Assembly: GCA_011799875.1 (NCBI GenBank)
Contig: CM022297.1
Coordinates: forward strand, 449,487,292 to 449,551,291
Source of the DNA: Thinopyrum elongatum
Taxonomy: Eukaryota > Streptophyta > Magnoliopsida > Poales > Poaceae
Direction of reading: 5' to 3'
DNA length: 64,000 nucleotides
The translations under genes were made by a program, and so were the position numbers. Below are positions 11,601 to 21,014 of the stretch, piece after piece. The notes under the pieces are model-generated. The model was not told where the DNA came from. It did not search any database and was given only the letters and a program-made list of their open reading frames with translations. How positions within the stretch are numbered: the stretch's first letter is position 1; each line of letters begins with the position of its first letter.

Positions 11601-12315
11601 GTGATCAGTGGACCTGGATTGTTCTGGAGGCTAAAAAATTACCTCTGAATGACTCTCCAGATACAATTTCCTGGGCACTTAATAGTAAAGGAAAATTTAC
11701 TACTAAGTCGGTCTATGAGTGGCTGGAGAGAAGTTTATCTGGCCCTAACTATAAATGGGTGTGGAAAGCTACTATCCGGCTAAAAATTAAAATTTTCTTA
11801 TGGCAGCTATTTCAAAATGTTGTGCTTACGCGGGATAACCTACGCAATAGGAAGTGGCCTGGAAATCCTGCGTGCTCTTTTTGTACAAGTGTGGAAACAG
11901 CGAACCATTTGTTCTTTACTTGCCCGCTTGCCCATACGATTTGGGGGGTGCTGGGGTTGACAGTCGGGGCTTCTTGCTGTCCTCGATCGCTTTGACAAAG
12001 ATGGGCCTGGTTATATAAGTTCCTTCTAGGAGGGATTTTTTTTATATGATGATTATTGCTGCCATCTGTTGGGGGATTTGGTGCCTCCGCAATAAAGTTA
12101 CTTTTGACAAATATGTTGTTCGTACTCCACTGGAGGCTATTTTCACTGCTTGCTCGTTTATGTTGTATTGGGTAGGATTGCTTAAAGAGGATGACAAGGC
12201 GAAGTTCCAGACTGGGGTGAAGAGGTTGGCTCACGCGGCAGCTGCTCTGGTGGACAGATCTTACCCTCGTGGCAGACTTCTCCTGGGAGATAGGGACGGG
12301 ATTCAGATCGGCTAG
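8622..12315 (+). pseudogene. LINE ORF2: endonuclease-reverse transcriptase, multiply frameshifted
   Basis: It begins MKGIFWNCRGAGKKG with LQETMKE and GGDFNIIRHSGDKNK, the APE-like endonuclease signature. The frame slips in an A8 run near 9080-9090 and continues in another phase to 9882 (SDHNPLLLDGG at the end of the endonuclease). More slips lie near 9880, 9970 and 10295. A TAG (CAG expected) sits at 10171-10173. The RT domain is recognisable: RAPGPDDIPVEFY, LKLDFEKAYDKVNWEFL, GVRQGDPHSPFLFNLA and the catalytic YADD (LQYADDTVLCF, near 10695). After a slip near 11150 a C-terminal zf-RVT domain is seen (KIKIFLWQLFQNVVLTRDNL .. CSFC .. NHLFFTCP). At least six lesions make it non-functional. Confidence 0.93.
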
Positions 12316-12410
12316 CTGGGGGTGGTCATTGCTAGTTTGTTTCCAATGGGGTTTGATGCCCGCTGGACTAGTTTGGTAGCATTTTGCTTGGCATCAGTAT
12401 GCCAGTAGTT

Positions 12411-13149
12411 TCATCCTTCGAACTTTAGGTTGGGCAGTGGTTTAGATGATAGTGTCGTCAGGTTTTTGCCCCATGGCGGACGATCCGTTCCAGGGTCGTC
12501 CTGCGGTGGGTTTCCTGACGATGCGCCAACTCGCTCTCCCCTTTCAGTCTCCTTTGGCTTGCAGTTGTTTTCATTTTGGTCTGGCTCCCTTGAGTAAGTG
12601 GTTGGATAAGACTTGAAACAGATTGATGTATTTCCGTTGATTGCAAAATTAATGGAAAGGGGTGTGAGCCCGGTTGAAAAAAAAAAAAAAGTCCGCTTGC
12701 GTTTAGCCGTTTGGAGCTGCTTGTCGAGGCTCTCCTGTTGGTGGTTCAGAGCTTCAATTTGCAGAACCGATGCTCTATTGCGCTCGATCCTGACCTTGAT
12801 CTCGAGGTCTAGAACCTTCTTTGATAGATCGTTATTGCGGGCCATCATCTTCTTCTGTTCTTGGTCCTGTTTCATGGCTGTGTTTTGCGTCTTGAATAGC
12901 AGCTCTCTTGCCTCGATTGCCTGGTCGAGGTTCCTGTTGGCAAGCTTGAGGGCCGCAACTAACTCATCTGTGATCTCGAGGTTCCTCATTCTCAGTCTCC
13001 GATGTCGGCTCTGATTCACCGGGCCTGTACATACGTAGTTGCAGGCAGATGGATGAACGGAAGTAAGTTAAATTAGGAGCAAATACTAGCTTAGAATGGA
13101 TGCAAGGAACTGAAAGCAGAGAAGGAAGTGAGAAATCACTTGGAAGCAA
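12411..13149 (-). pseudogene. Coiled-coil reading frame disrupted by LINE; now a host/LINE chimeric ORF
   Basis: The minus strand from 13019 encodes a strongly heptad-like protein (ITDELVAALKLANRNLDQAI .. VLDLEIKVRIERNRASVLQI .. QQESLDKQLQTAKRKRT). The LINE poly-A joins exactly at KRT, so the frame now runs on through FFFFSTG into antisense LINE 3' UTR and stops at 12411, about 94 foreign residues. Without the insertion, codons across the target site read KRT-S-stop, so the LINE hit the last codons. A second phase upstream (13149 to about 12964: RMYRPGESEPTSETENEEP) is acidic and may be the real N-terminal part, joined by a one-base slip near 12985. I do not recognise the protein family. It could be an old TE gene instead of a host gene. 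Confidence 0.5.
12689..12699. repeat. LINE target-site duplication, right copy
   Basis: AAGTCCGCTTG directly follows the poly-A tail and matches 5770-5780. Confidence 0.9.
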
Positions 13150-14639
13150 GGCCCATCTCCTGTGCAGCCATCTTTCGGGAAGGAGAAGCAGGTGGCGTTC
13201 GATGTACTAGAGATGGAAGTCGGTCAGGAGGAAGTAATCGAAGGTGCGTTTGGTTGCCCCTCTATTTAATTACGGGAAATAGCGGCGGTGACGGAGGAGT
13301 GGAGGAGTTAACTCGTCCCCACGTCGTCACTCCCCACTAAGCATGCACGTCCCTGAAACCAGTACGTCCCATCTCTTTTGCATGCGTGGAAACCAAGGAG
13401 TTGACCCGTCGATCATTAGCATTGCCTGGTGCATCTGTTAACTGCAGCTTCGTGAAGGGGTATGCGAAGACGGTCAGTGTTCATGCATCGGGTGTAACCG
13501 TCGTCAGTGGAGACGAACAACGCAACTAGTATTTGGTATACGGTTGGGACGATGGTTTAAAGACCCGGTTGAATGATCTATTTGATCGTAGGAAGCTTCA
13601 TCACAGGTTGTGTTTGCATACCATTTAATTGCACGGATTAGTTTTTTCCCTACTAGTATTTGTCTAATTTAGTCCCGACCTTACATAAGAATATAATTAT
13701 TTGTACCCGTTGATTATTTCCATCCTGTATGGCGTGTCGTTATGAAAGAGAAATCTAGTTTAACACAAACTTTTAGATCATTTTGAAGCTTGGCAACTCA
13801 TGTGTTGTATTTCTTTCGTTGATGTGGATTGCAAATCCCATGCTCAATCTTTTTGGATTGATTGATTTGCAAATCCCCCAAATCTTACTTTTAGTTTTGG
13901 AATAGGCCATCTCCCTATCGTGAGTACATGGGTCCTGATCAGGAAACGCAAAACTTTTGCATCTCCCTATCATGAGTACATAGGTCCTGAAATAGAAACA
14001 AAAAACTTGGGCGCTACTGACGTAGTGCAGATATATGCGAGTATAATTAGTGCAAATGACGTCTATGCTTGTCTTTTGGAGCAATGGGTTGTTGCAATTT
14101 TCGGATAACTGCAATCTGAAATAAGCTCGCTGAAGCAAAGTTTGCTTACATACGGTGCATAATGAGTACAGTTTTCAATTGATCATGTACTACTAATATA
14201 TATTACATGGTGTTCTGAGTGATCTTCTCTTTAATTTTCTCCATTCACAGTCAAATTGCAGCACTATGTAACTTGCATCAGATCTGAAAGTCTTGTAGTC
14301 TTGCCAGTTACATATGCACATTCATCTGTCTTGTTCTTCGCGAGCTTCTCATCGTTTCCTCGTCTTTTTTCCTTCTCTAGCTTTGAGTGTTTGTTCCATG
14401 ACTTTAGGGATGTATCTCGCGGCCTGCCTGTTCTTTTCGGTCTTGGAGGGCAAGAAATTGACATGCATTGTGAGGCATTACGAATTTCTTCTGTATTATC
14501 ACCAACTTCGGTATCTCTTAACCTTTGTTTGCTTAATTTGCACCCTTGTCACCACGCTTTGCATTGCTCGCACAGTTTCAGTGAAGTCGTTGTCATCAAT
14601 ATGTTCTCTTGTCTGAGAGCCTTAATTATCAGCACACTT
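13150..14639. other. Intergenic stretch with a 52-bp tandem duplication
   Basis: No gene is supported. At 13908-13959 and 13960-14011 a ~52-bp unit (CATCTCCCTATCGTGAGTAC / CATCTCCCTATCATGAGTAC) is repeated in tandem with about 80% identity. The rest is AT-rich non-coding sequence; open frames here are short and uncharacteristic. Confidence 0.5.
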
Positions 14640-16260
14640 ACTGCAACCGCAGGTTCGCCACTGTCTCTTGTCCATCTCTTGTGTATGTTCCCATTCGATA
14701 TTTCCTTCCGGTCTAAGTGAACCAGCACCTGTATAGTTCATTGCACTCACCAATGCTTATTAAAGAATTAGTATTTGCTAGTAAAAGACGTATGGGTTTC
14801 GTTCAGAACAATGCATTACTTGTTTGGGTAGATGCTTACCTTTAGGTTGTGTCTGCATGGCATCCCAGCATGCTCATAAAGACCGTAGCTGCAATTGGTT
14901 TTTTCAGACCTTCTAACTCAACCCTGAATTGCCTAGCATCTTCTTTCCCCAGTTCATTGTTGTGGACCACAGTAAATCTATACCCTTGAAGTATGGTTTT
15001 GCCCACATACCTCTCATCTTGTATGCCCGGATCATGAACTTGTTCTCTTCAAGTCTGTACTCCTTCACTAATTCATTCCATCTCGACTCAAATGCACTTG
15101 GTGATACCTCATCAGTTTACCAGCTTGTTGAACTTTTTCTTGAACACACACTTCTTGGAGTATGTTGTTCCAATTTTCTGCTTAACCTTTTGAAGGACAT
15201 GTCACCATTTGTGCCTTGTTCCTTTCCAAGTTGACTTTATTGCAAGTGCCATCCCCTGGTACTATCTGCAATTTCAATGAATATAAGTAATTATAGGTCA
15301 AGAAATTTTCATGTATGTATATATTCAGGCACAATTTGAACTTGACCAGTTGTTTTCTAATAGTGGGCAGGTCATCAATATATGAATCAGCTTACCAGTT
15401 AGAATTGTTTGAGGTTGCTTCCCGCTCATTATTTGTGTGAAATTCCTAAAGGTCCACTCGAAATCTTCAGTTCTTTCATGTTTTAGTAGTACACCACCAA
15501 AGATTATTGATTGGTAGTGGTTGTTAACTCCCACAAAAATCCCAAATGGCAGGTTGTAAAGGTTTGTTCTGCATGTGGTGTCAAACGTCACAATATCTAA
15601 GTGTTTGTAGTCTCTTTGGTTTTTTCCGATGCACCATAGCATTGATTCTATGGTGCCTTCCCCGTCGGTCTTAAATTTCACTTCCAATTCTTTGTCATCA
15701 TGTTTCATCTTCTGCAATAGCTCCATAGTCAAACACGGTTTTACCAAAAGGCACCTCCCTGGGACGGCATTTCTGTAGCCGCATATGCAGCTCTGGGGCC
15801 CTCCCTCCCTCTCGTTGCCCCCCTTGGCCCCGTCTCCTCCCTCGCCGCTTCCACCGGCCAGCCACCCCAAGCGCCGCCCCGCCGCGACTGTGCAGAAGCA
15901 CCTCGTCGTCCTCCACCTCCTCCGCGTCCTTCGGCCGTGCCTCGTCGTCCTCCGTCTCTGCCGCCTACGGGCGCTGCTCCCTCCCGCGGCCATCCACGCC
16001 GGCGAAGATCCACCATGGGCAGCGAGCTCCGAGCTCCGGCCATGGCGCCCCCGTCCCTCCCTGGATAGGCCGCCGCCGCATGGCGGATCTTCGCCGGCGT
16101 GGATGGCCTCCGTCGGCGCACCACGAGATCCAAAGGGTGGAGGAGCCGGGGTGGAGGAGTGGCGCCGCCTGGATGGGGTGGGAGCGCCTCCCGCCTCATG
16201 CTGTCCTCTTCCTCTTCGGCACGAATCTCGAGAAACCATTGGACAGTGAAAGAAACCCAC
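14640..16260 (-). pseudogene. FAR1/FHY3-like (MULE-transposase-derived) pseudogene
   Basis: Minus-strand segments match the FAR1-related family in order. A GC-rich 5' part (16260-15760, Arg/Gly/Pro-rich, no clear FAR1 zinc domain) runs into MKHDDKELEVKFKTDGEGTI and LDIVTFDTTCRTNLYNLPFG, then GVNNHYQSIIFGGVLLKHER and FEWTFRNF: the MULE transposase core, about 15700-15400. The frame then decays. 15230-14940 gives SAFESRWNELVKEYRLEENK and MRGMWAKPYFKG; 14893-14845 gives the SWIM finger CSYGLYEHAGMPCRHNL; 14690-14650 gives HKRWTRDSGEPA. The segment usually found between the WAKPYF and SWIM regions is missing and stops and shifts are frequent. FAR1 proteins are domesticated transposases acting in light signalling; this copy is dead. 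It could equally be a decayed Mutator transposase. Confidence 0.8.
15988..16108. repeat. Perfect 24-bp inverted repeat (hairpin) with ~73-bp spacer
   Basis: Arm 15988-16011 (GGCCATCCACGCC.., ending AAGATCC) is the exact reverse complement of 16085-16108. Imperfect pairing continues a further ~10 bp inward (ACCATGGG / GCATGGC side). It lies in the GC-rich 5' part of the FAR1-like frame. Confidence 0.9.
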
Positions 16261-16297
16261 TTCCCGGGAAGCTGCCTTCGGGATATACTTAAGTAAC

Positions 16298-16941
16298 TAG
16301 GGCTGGATAACGAGCCAGCTCGGCTCGGCTCGTTCTAACTAGGGCTGGATAACTAAGGCTAGATAACGAGCCAGAAGATCGACTCGTTTGCAAACTCGAG
16401 CTAGCTCGTTAAGCTCGCGAGTCAGGTATAAAAATATATAAAATATAATATTTTTATTTATCTAAAGTTTGAGAATAGTAGTAGTACAAAAGTAACATAT
16501 TGAACAGCCTTAAATCGAACAAAAAATTAATATGTGCTAACATATATACAAGTATAATAATACATACTATAGTATTACATCATACATCTATGATCCATAT
16601 TCTATGTCATACGTAATGCGCGTCTATCAGTATCCATACATCCATTTAAAAATAAAACGATGAAGTCATAATGATCCTAAGTTTATATAAGGTCAAGACC
16701 AGCCATCAACTAATTATAAGTAAAATTCTTGAAGTAATAAAAAGATTTAATATAAGTTCTGCTGCTTTTTTCTAGAAATATGGCTCATTTGGCTTGGGAG
16801 CTGGCTCGAGTTAGCTTGTTATAGCTAACGAGCTAAATCTTGTTATACCAGAGAGATTCAATATGTTACGATAATGAGCCGAGTTGAGCCAACCACGAGC
16901 CGAGCGAGCTAACAGAGCTTCGAGTTTTTCGTCCAGCCTTA
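16298..16941. mobile_element. Probable non-autonomous hAT-type element
   Basis: The left end reads TAGGGCTGGATAACGAGC; the right end, read inward on the minus strand, is TAAGGCTGGACGAAAAACTC. These are similar inverted ends of hAT style, with GAGC/GCTC-rich subterminal sequence on both sides (CTCGGCTCGGCTCG; GAGCCGAGCGAGC) and an AT-rich core without coding capacity. The terminal motif is partly duplicated at about 16337-16375. Flanks TAAGTAAC (left) and TGCTTAAC (right) share 5 of 8 bases, compatible with a decayed 8-bp target duplication but not proof. Confidence 0.55.
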
Positions 16942-17432
16942 TGCTTAACCCTCCATAGTCTTCTTCATATCATCCTGTATATCCTCTTAGGCTAACCGGG
17001 CACACATGTTCTTCACTGCTTGTTTTTTGATTGGTACTCCATCTTATTCTGGCGATAACACCCCTACTATGCTGCATGCCTGCATACGTACACGACCCAG
17101 TGGTACATTGTCGCTTCTCAATCTTGTTATGAATTCTTTGGTCATTGGATCTATGTAACTGTGTGAACCTCATTGTTTCTTTCTTTTCTCCACAACGAAC
17201 AGAAAAGTGCATGATTGTGATCAGAGATGACTCTACTTACTATCCATGAATGGTTGTCAGTTGGATGCAGCCAGATCATTGCTCTGCAACCAGCTGGGTT
17301 CCTGCAGAAACCCTGCATCCAATTTCTCTGTTAATTTAAATTCCAGTTATGCATTGTTTAGATCAATTAACCGTCTCACTGTAAACTGCTATTTACATGT
17401 TTCACTGTAAACTGCTATTTAGATACCTAAGC
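16942..17432. other. Non-coding, no feature recognised
   Basis: No gene or element is recognised. A short tandem duplication of CACTGTAAACTGCTATTTA occurs near 17376-17421. Confidence 0.4.
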
Positions 17433-18710
17433 TAGCTAGCTAGCTGAGTGGTCCTCCTCCGATCCCCTTATATATACGTATATAGAAGGATCATCCGATG
17501 CATCTCATGGTAATCGTATCGGCATAGGTTTCTGTCTTGAGGCTCTGCAACGAGCAACTGCTCGTCGTAGGGCTGCCACATTAATTAATAAAAGTCATGG
17601 TGGACTGGTGCTAGTTGGGAACGGACCGGGCGGACTTGGGAGCCACTTCTTCTCTGCCTCCCTGCACTCACTCTGCAAAAAGGCTCAACGGAAACAAATA
17701 AAAGGCTCTCGATTTCCTCTCCTGCCCCATTCATGGACCATGGCGATGCAACGCAGCTCCTGTGCTTGTTTCACGCTACGCTCTGCGATTAACATGCTCC
17801 TGTAGGAGTACGTTGGCTCCTTGGCTGCAAAGGAATCAACAAACAATTTTAGCTAGCTGAGTGGTCCTCCTCCGATCCCCCTGCCTTATATATATATATA
17901 TAGACCCTCGTATCGGCATTATTCTAGCTGAGGTTCTAGCTACTAGTATGCATGTGACACTGCTGCCACAAGTCCCTAGCGTGCCTGCGTGAAAGGATCG
18001 TCGACCTGGCTTCTTGCTGTTCCTGCTGCTGCTCCAGGCTGGTTGGCTGCAGCAGCAGATCATATCTACTTGTGTACGAGGTATATATCTTTGGCTGGTG
18101 GAGGTACCTAGTAGCTATGACGACGAGATCGAGGCTTTCTTTCTTCTTCTTCTTTTTTGACACGATGAACGATCGACCAGAATCTTCTTCTTCTTAATAA
18201 AGTGGACAAAGAACCACGTAACTTGGAATTCCTATCACATTAGGCGTTTCAGCCATACGGAATGATCACCTACCCGGCCAGGGAGAGCTACTAAAACAGC
18301 ATTTCGGATGGGCGCCAGAGTATCCCGGGACGGGACGGAACGGTGAATTCAATACGATACGGGATACGGGCGGCGCGCAGGAAGAGAGGATGACCGTGCG
18401 TCGTTGATGTTCGTTACGCTACGCAGGAGCCCGACCCGATGGACGTACGGAGCATGCATCGCATCCGCTCCATGGACCATGCATGCATCTCGCAAATGCG
18501 CTAGTAATGTAATGTGCAGTACTAGCTAGCTGCCACAAAAACCGAGCATAGTCGTTGGCATGGACCATGCATGCATCTCGCAAATGCGCTAGTAATGTAA
18601 TGTGCAGTACTAGCTAGCTGCCACAAAAACCGAGCATAGTCGTTGGCATGCATGGAGATAGATAGCTAGCTAGCTGGGTGGTCCACTATCCCCTTATATA
18701 TATAGAAGGA
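17433..18710 (+). promoter_or_regulatory. Three dispersed copies of a promoter-like block upstream of subtilase
   Basis: A block of the form AGCTAGCTGAGTGGTCCTCC, TCCGATCCCC, CCTTATATATA (TATA-like) recurs at about 17433-17500, 17851-17920 and 18663-18715 (the last diverged: GCTGGGTGGTCCACTATCC). The first two also share CGTATCGGCAT further on. The last lies about 430 bp before the subtilase ATG, so these are probably duplicated upstream/promoter DNA of that gene. Transcription from any copy is inferred, not shown. Confidence 0.45.
18471..18646. repeat. Perfect 88-bp tandem duplication
   Basis: 18471-18558 and 18559-18646 are identical by eye, starting CATGGACCATGCATGCATCT and ending GTCGTTGG. 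The absence of differences implies a recent event. Confidence 0.93.
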
Positions 18711-19135
18711 TTCGATCATCATCGCACTGCAACAGAAGCCAATTAAAGTCGCTAGCAAAAGGCTAGCATGCATGACCCTGCCTGGTGCGCTCTCGTTCAC
18801 GGTCTTCCCGTGTCCAACCAAAGCAGCAGCTCAACCAAAGAAGAAGGCACGCGCGTGGTCATCCGATCCGCCACGATCATCCGTATGTTTGTATACCGAC
18901 GGTGCGTGGCTGGGGATGATCCATGGACATTTATTATATTGTGCCCGTGCACCAGCCCGGCCGTGTGTGCCGCGTCCAAGTCCAACCCACGTAGCTAGCC
19001 GAGCCGCGTCGCGTCGCGCCGCATCTAGCTGGGCCGGCTTGTGCCCATATATTTCATTGCCGCAGCCCGCAGAGCACCAATCTTCTACTGCTACCTCTCG
19101 CCAGCCACCGCTCACGCTCCCGCTCGCTCGCAGCC

Positions 19136-21014
19136 ATGGCGAGCAGCATGGCGCTGCTACTGCTGCTCCTCCTGGCGGCGGTGGCGTCCACGACCGCCGA
19201 GCTGGACGAGAGGGAGCCGCACATCGAGCCAGCGTCCACCATCGCTGAGCTGCTCAAGGCGGCGCTCACGTCCACCACCGCGGAGCTCGACCATGTCGAG
19301 CCAGCCGACAGCGACGGATCATCATGCTCGAGCCACCAGAAGAAGGCCAAGATGCCGATGCTGATGCTGCCAGAGCGTGGCACCGCTCCTTCCTGCCGTC
19401 GGCCACGACGGCACAAGGCAAGCCGAGGCTGCTCTACTCCTACCGGACCGTCTTCACCGGCTTTGCCGCGCGGCTGACGGAGGAGGAGCTCAAGGAGGTC
19501 TACTCACGATTTCGCCGTGTGGGTGAGAGTCTTGCCGATAGGATGAAGCTCCTGACGCTGCCGCCGCCGACTTTCCACCCTCTGTTGTACCGTACCGAGG
19601 GCCATCGCGGGTACTGCGCGTATCCTTACGAGGAGATGATTGCCTTGGTTCCTGGTCATGTCGTCATCTGCGACCTCGGCGACAGCATTGATCTCACGAC
19701 CAAGTTAGCCCGTACACTTCTGAGATTGTACGCTTCGGCCGTTGTCTTCGTCGAACCAGAAAAGGTTGGATATACCATTGATTTGCACGACTTCGGCCCA
19801 TGGAGTCAGGTCGTTCAAGTGACCCACAAGCAGGGTGAGATCCTGAAGAAGTTCGCGTCAGGCGGGCCGATACGCTATGCCCTCGTCAACTGGGATGCCG
19901 GCACGCAGGATTCGTCGCCGGCGCCTACGGTGGCTGACTTCTCGGGGCGTGGCTTGAGCAAGTGGAGCCCCGGCGTCCTCAAGCCGGATCTGCTGGCTCC
20001 GGGGCTCAACATCCTCGCCGGCGTGCCCGCGAGACCAGAGGCGTTCGCTTTCAAGTCGGGCACCTCGATGGCCACGCCCCATGTGAGCGGGCTCGTGGCA
20101 CTTCTGAAGAGGGTGCACCCGACGTGGAGTCCGGCCATCATGAGGTACTGCGTAATTCCGCCGGCCAATGCAAGCAACCGTATATATTTTTTAGTATTAG
20201 ATACATTCGTATCTAGGCAAATCTAAGACAAGAATTTTGGGACGGAGGAAGTATATATTTTTGATAATGGAAAAATATATTCCCGCCTCTGCGTTTCCAC
20301 ACACAGCATTATGCAAGCAATCATATAATATAATCCCCTTCGTTCCCGAGCTGCTAGCTAGTACGAGTACTTGTTACAGTATCTAATATTCGATCATGCT
20401 GCTGCATGCTTTTTGGATCGATTTGCAGGTCAGCGCTGATGACGACAGCCTCCACCCGAGACAACAGCGGGGGGCGCATCCTGGACGAGCAGCGGGGCCC
20501 GGATCCTGCTGCCCTCTACGCGACAGGCGCTGCCCACGTCGACTTGGCCAGGGCCATGGACCCTGGCCTGGCCTACGACATCGACAAAGCACAGTACATA
20601 GGCTACTTGTGCTCCAACTTGGGCGAGATGGCGATGCGGGCCGTTACCCGCAACAGCTCCGGCCTGTGCTCCGATCATGAAGGTGTGCCCCAAGAACAAC
20701 TCAACTATCCAAGCATCGTCGTGACCTTGTTCCAGCAGCAGCAGCTCGTGGTCAGGACACTGACCAACCTGCAAGCCGACGGCCTGCCGGAGGTGTACAA
20801 GGTGGCGGTGGCCATGCCCAGTTTGGTGTTGGTCGACGTGGAACCCGCCGAGCTGATTTTCACGTCGCTGGGACAGAAGCAGTCCTACTCCATCCGAGTC
20901 GCCCCGATGCCCAAGGTCACGTTCATCAAGGGAGCCGTCTTCGAGGGCTCAATCACTTGGTCGTCAAGCCGCCACGTCGTCCGAAGCCCGGTGGTCGCCG
21001 TCGTCGGCCTGTAA
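19136..21014 (+). pseudogene. Subtilisin-like protease (subtilase, S8), internally deleted and frameshifted
   Basis: MASSMALLLLLLLAAVAS is a clear signal peptide. The I9 propeptide follows after a frameshift (MLEPPEEGQDAD, ARAWHRSFLPS, LLYSYRTVFTGFAARLTEEE). The frame then jumps to a PA-like region (GHVVICDLGD .. SAVVFVEPEKVGY) and the Ser-active-site block (FKSGTSMATPHVSGLVALLK). The parts carrying the catalytic Asp (DTG), His (GHGTH) and oxyanion Asn are absent. Exon 1 ends at 20144 (AG|GTACTG) and exon 2 begins at 20429 after TTTGCAG; the join restores IMRSALMTTAS in frame. Exon 2 holds the fibronectin-III-like C-terminus and ends at 21014. Comparison with the second copy shows a 13-bp deletion at about 19313-19326 as the cause of the frameshift. 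It cannot encode an active protease. Confidence 0.9.
20187..20256. mobile_element. Stowaway-type MITE in subtilase intron
   Basis: The sequence AATTTTGGGACGGAGGAAGT with upstream GTATTAGATACATTCGTATC is the familiar Triticeae Stowaway terminus (CTCCCTCCGTCCC.. on the other strand) next to a TA-rich target. The left terminus is not well preserved. It lies wholly inside the intron 20145-20428. Confidence 0.65.

Larger units (their letters stand above)
5781..12690 (+). mobile_element. Full-length L1-type LINE (non-LTR retrotransposon)
   Basis: This 6.9-kb element has a GC-rich 5' leader (5781-6657), ORF1 with CCHC knuckles (6658-8553), ORF2 with endonuclease, reverse transcriptase and a C-terminal zinc-binding RT-associated domain (8622-12315), a short 3' UTR and a 14-A tail at 12677-12690. 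It is flanked by an 11-bp target-site duplication, so insertion was by target-primed reverse transcription and the 5' end is not truncated, which is uncommon for plant LINEs. ORF1 is intact while ORF2 carries several frameshifts and stops, so it cannot now move by itself. Confidence 0.95.

Noticed and set aside
15741..16249. Long GC-rich frames on both strands
   Set aside because: Arg/Pro/Ser-rich translations typical of GC-rich DNA; only the minus frame continuous with the FAR1 core was kept.
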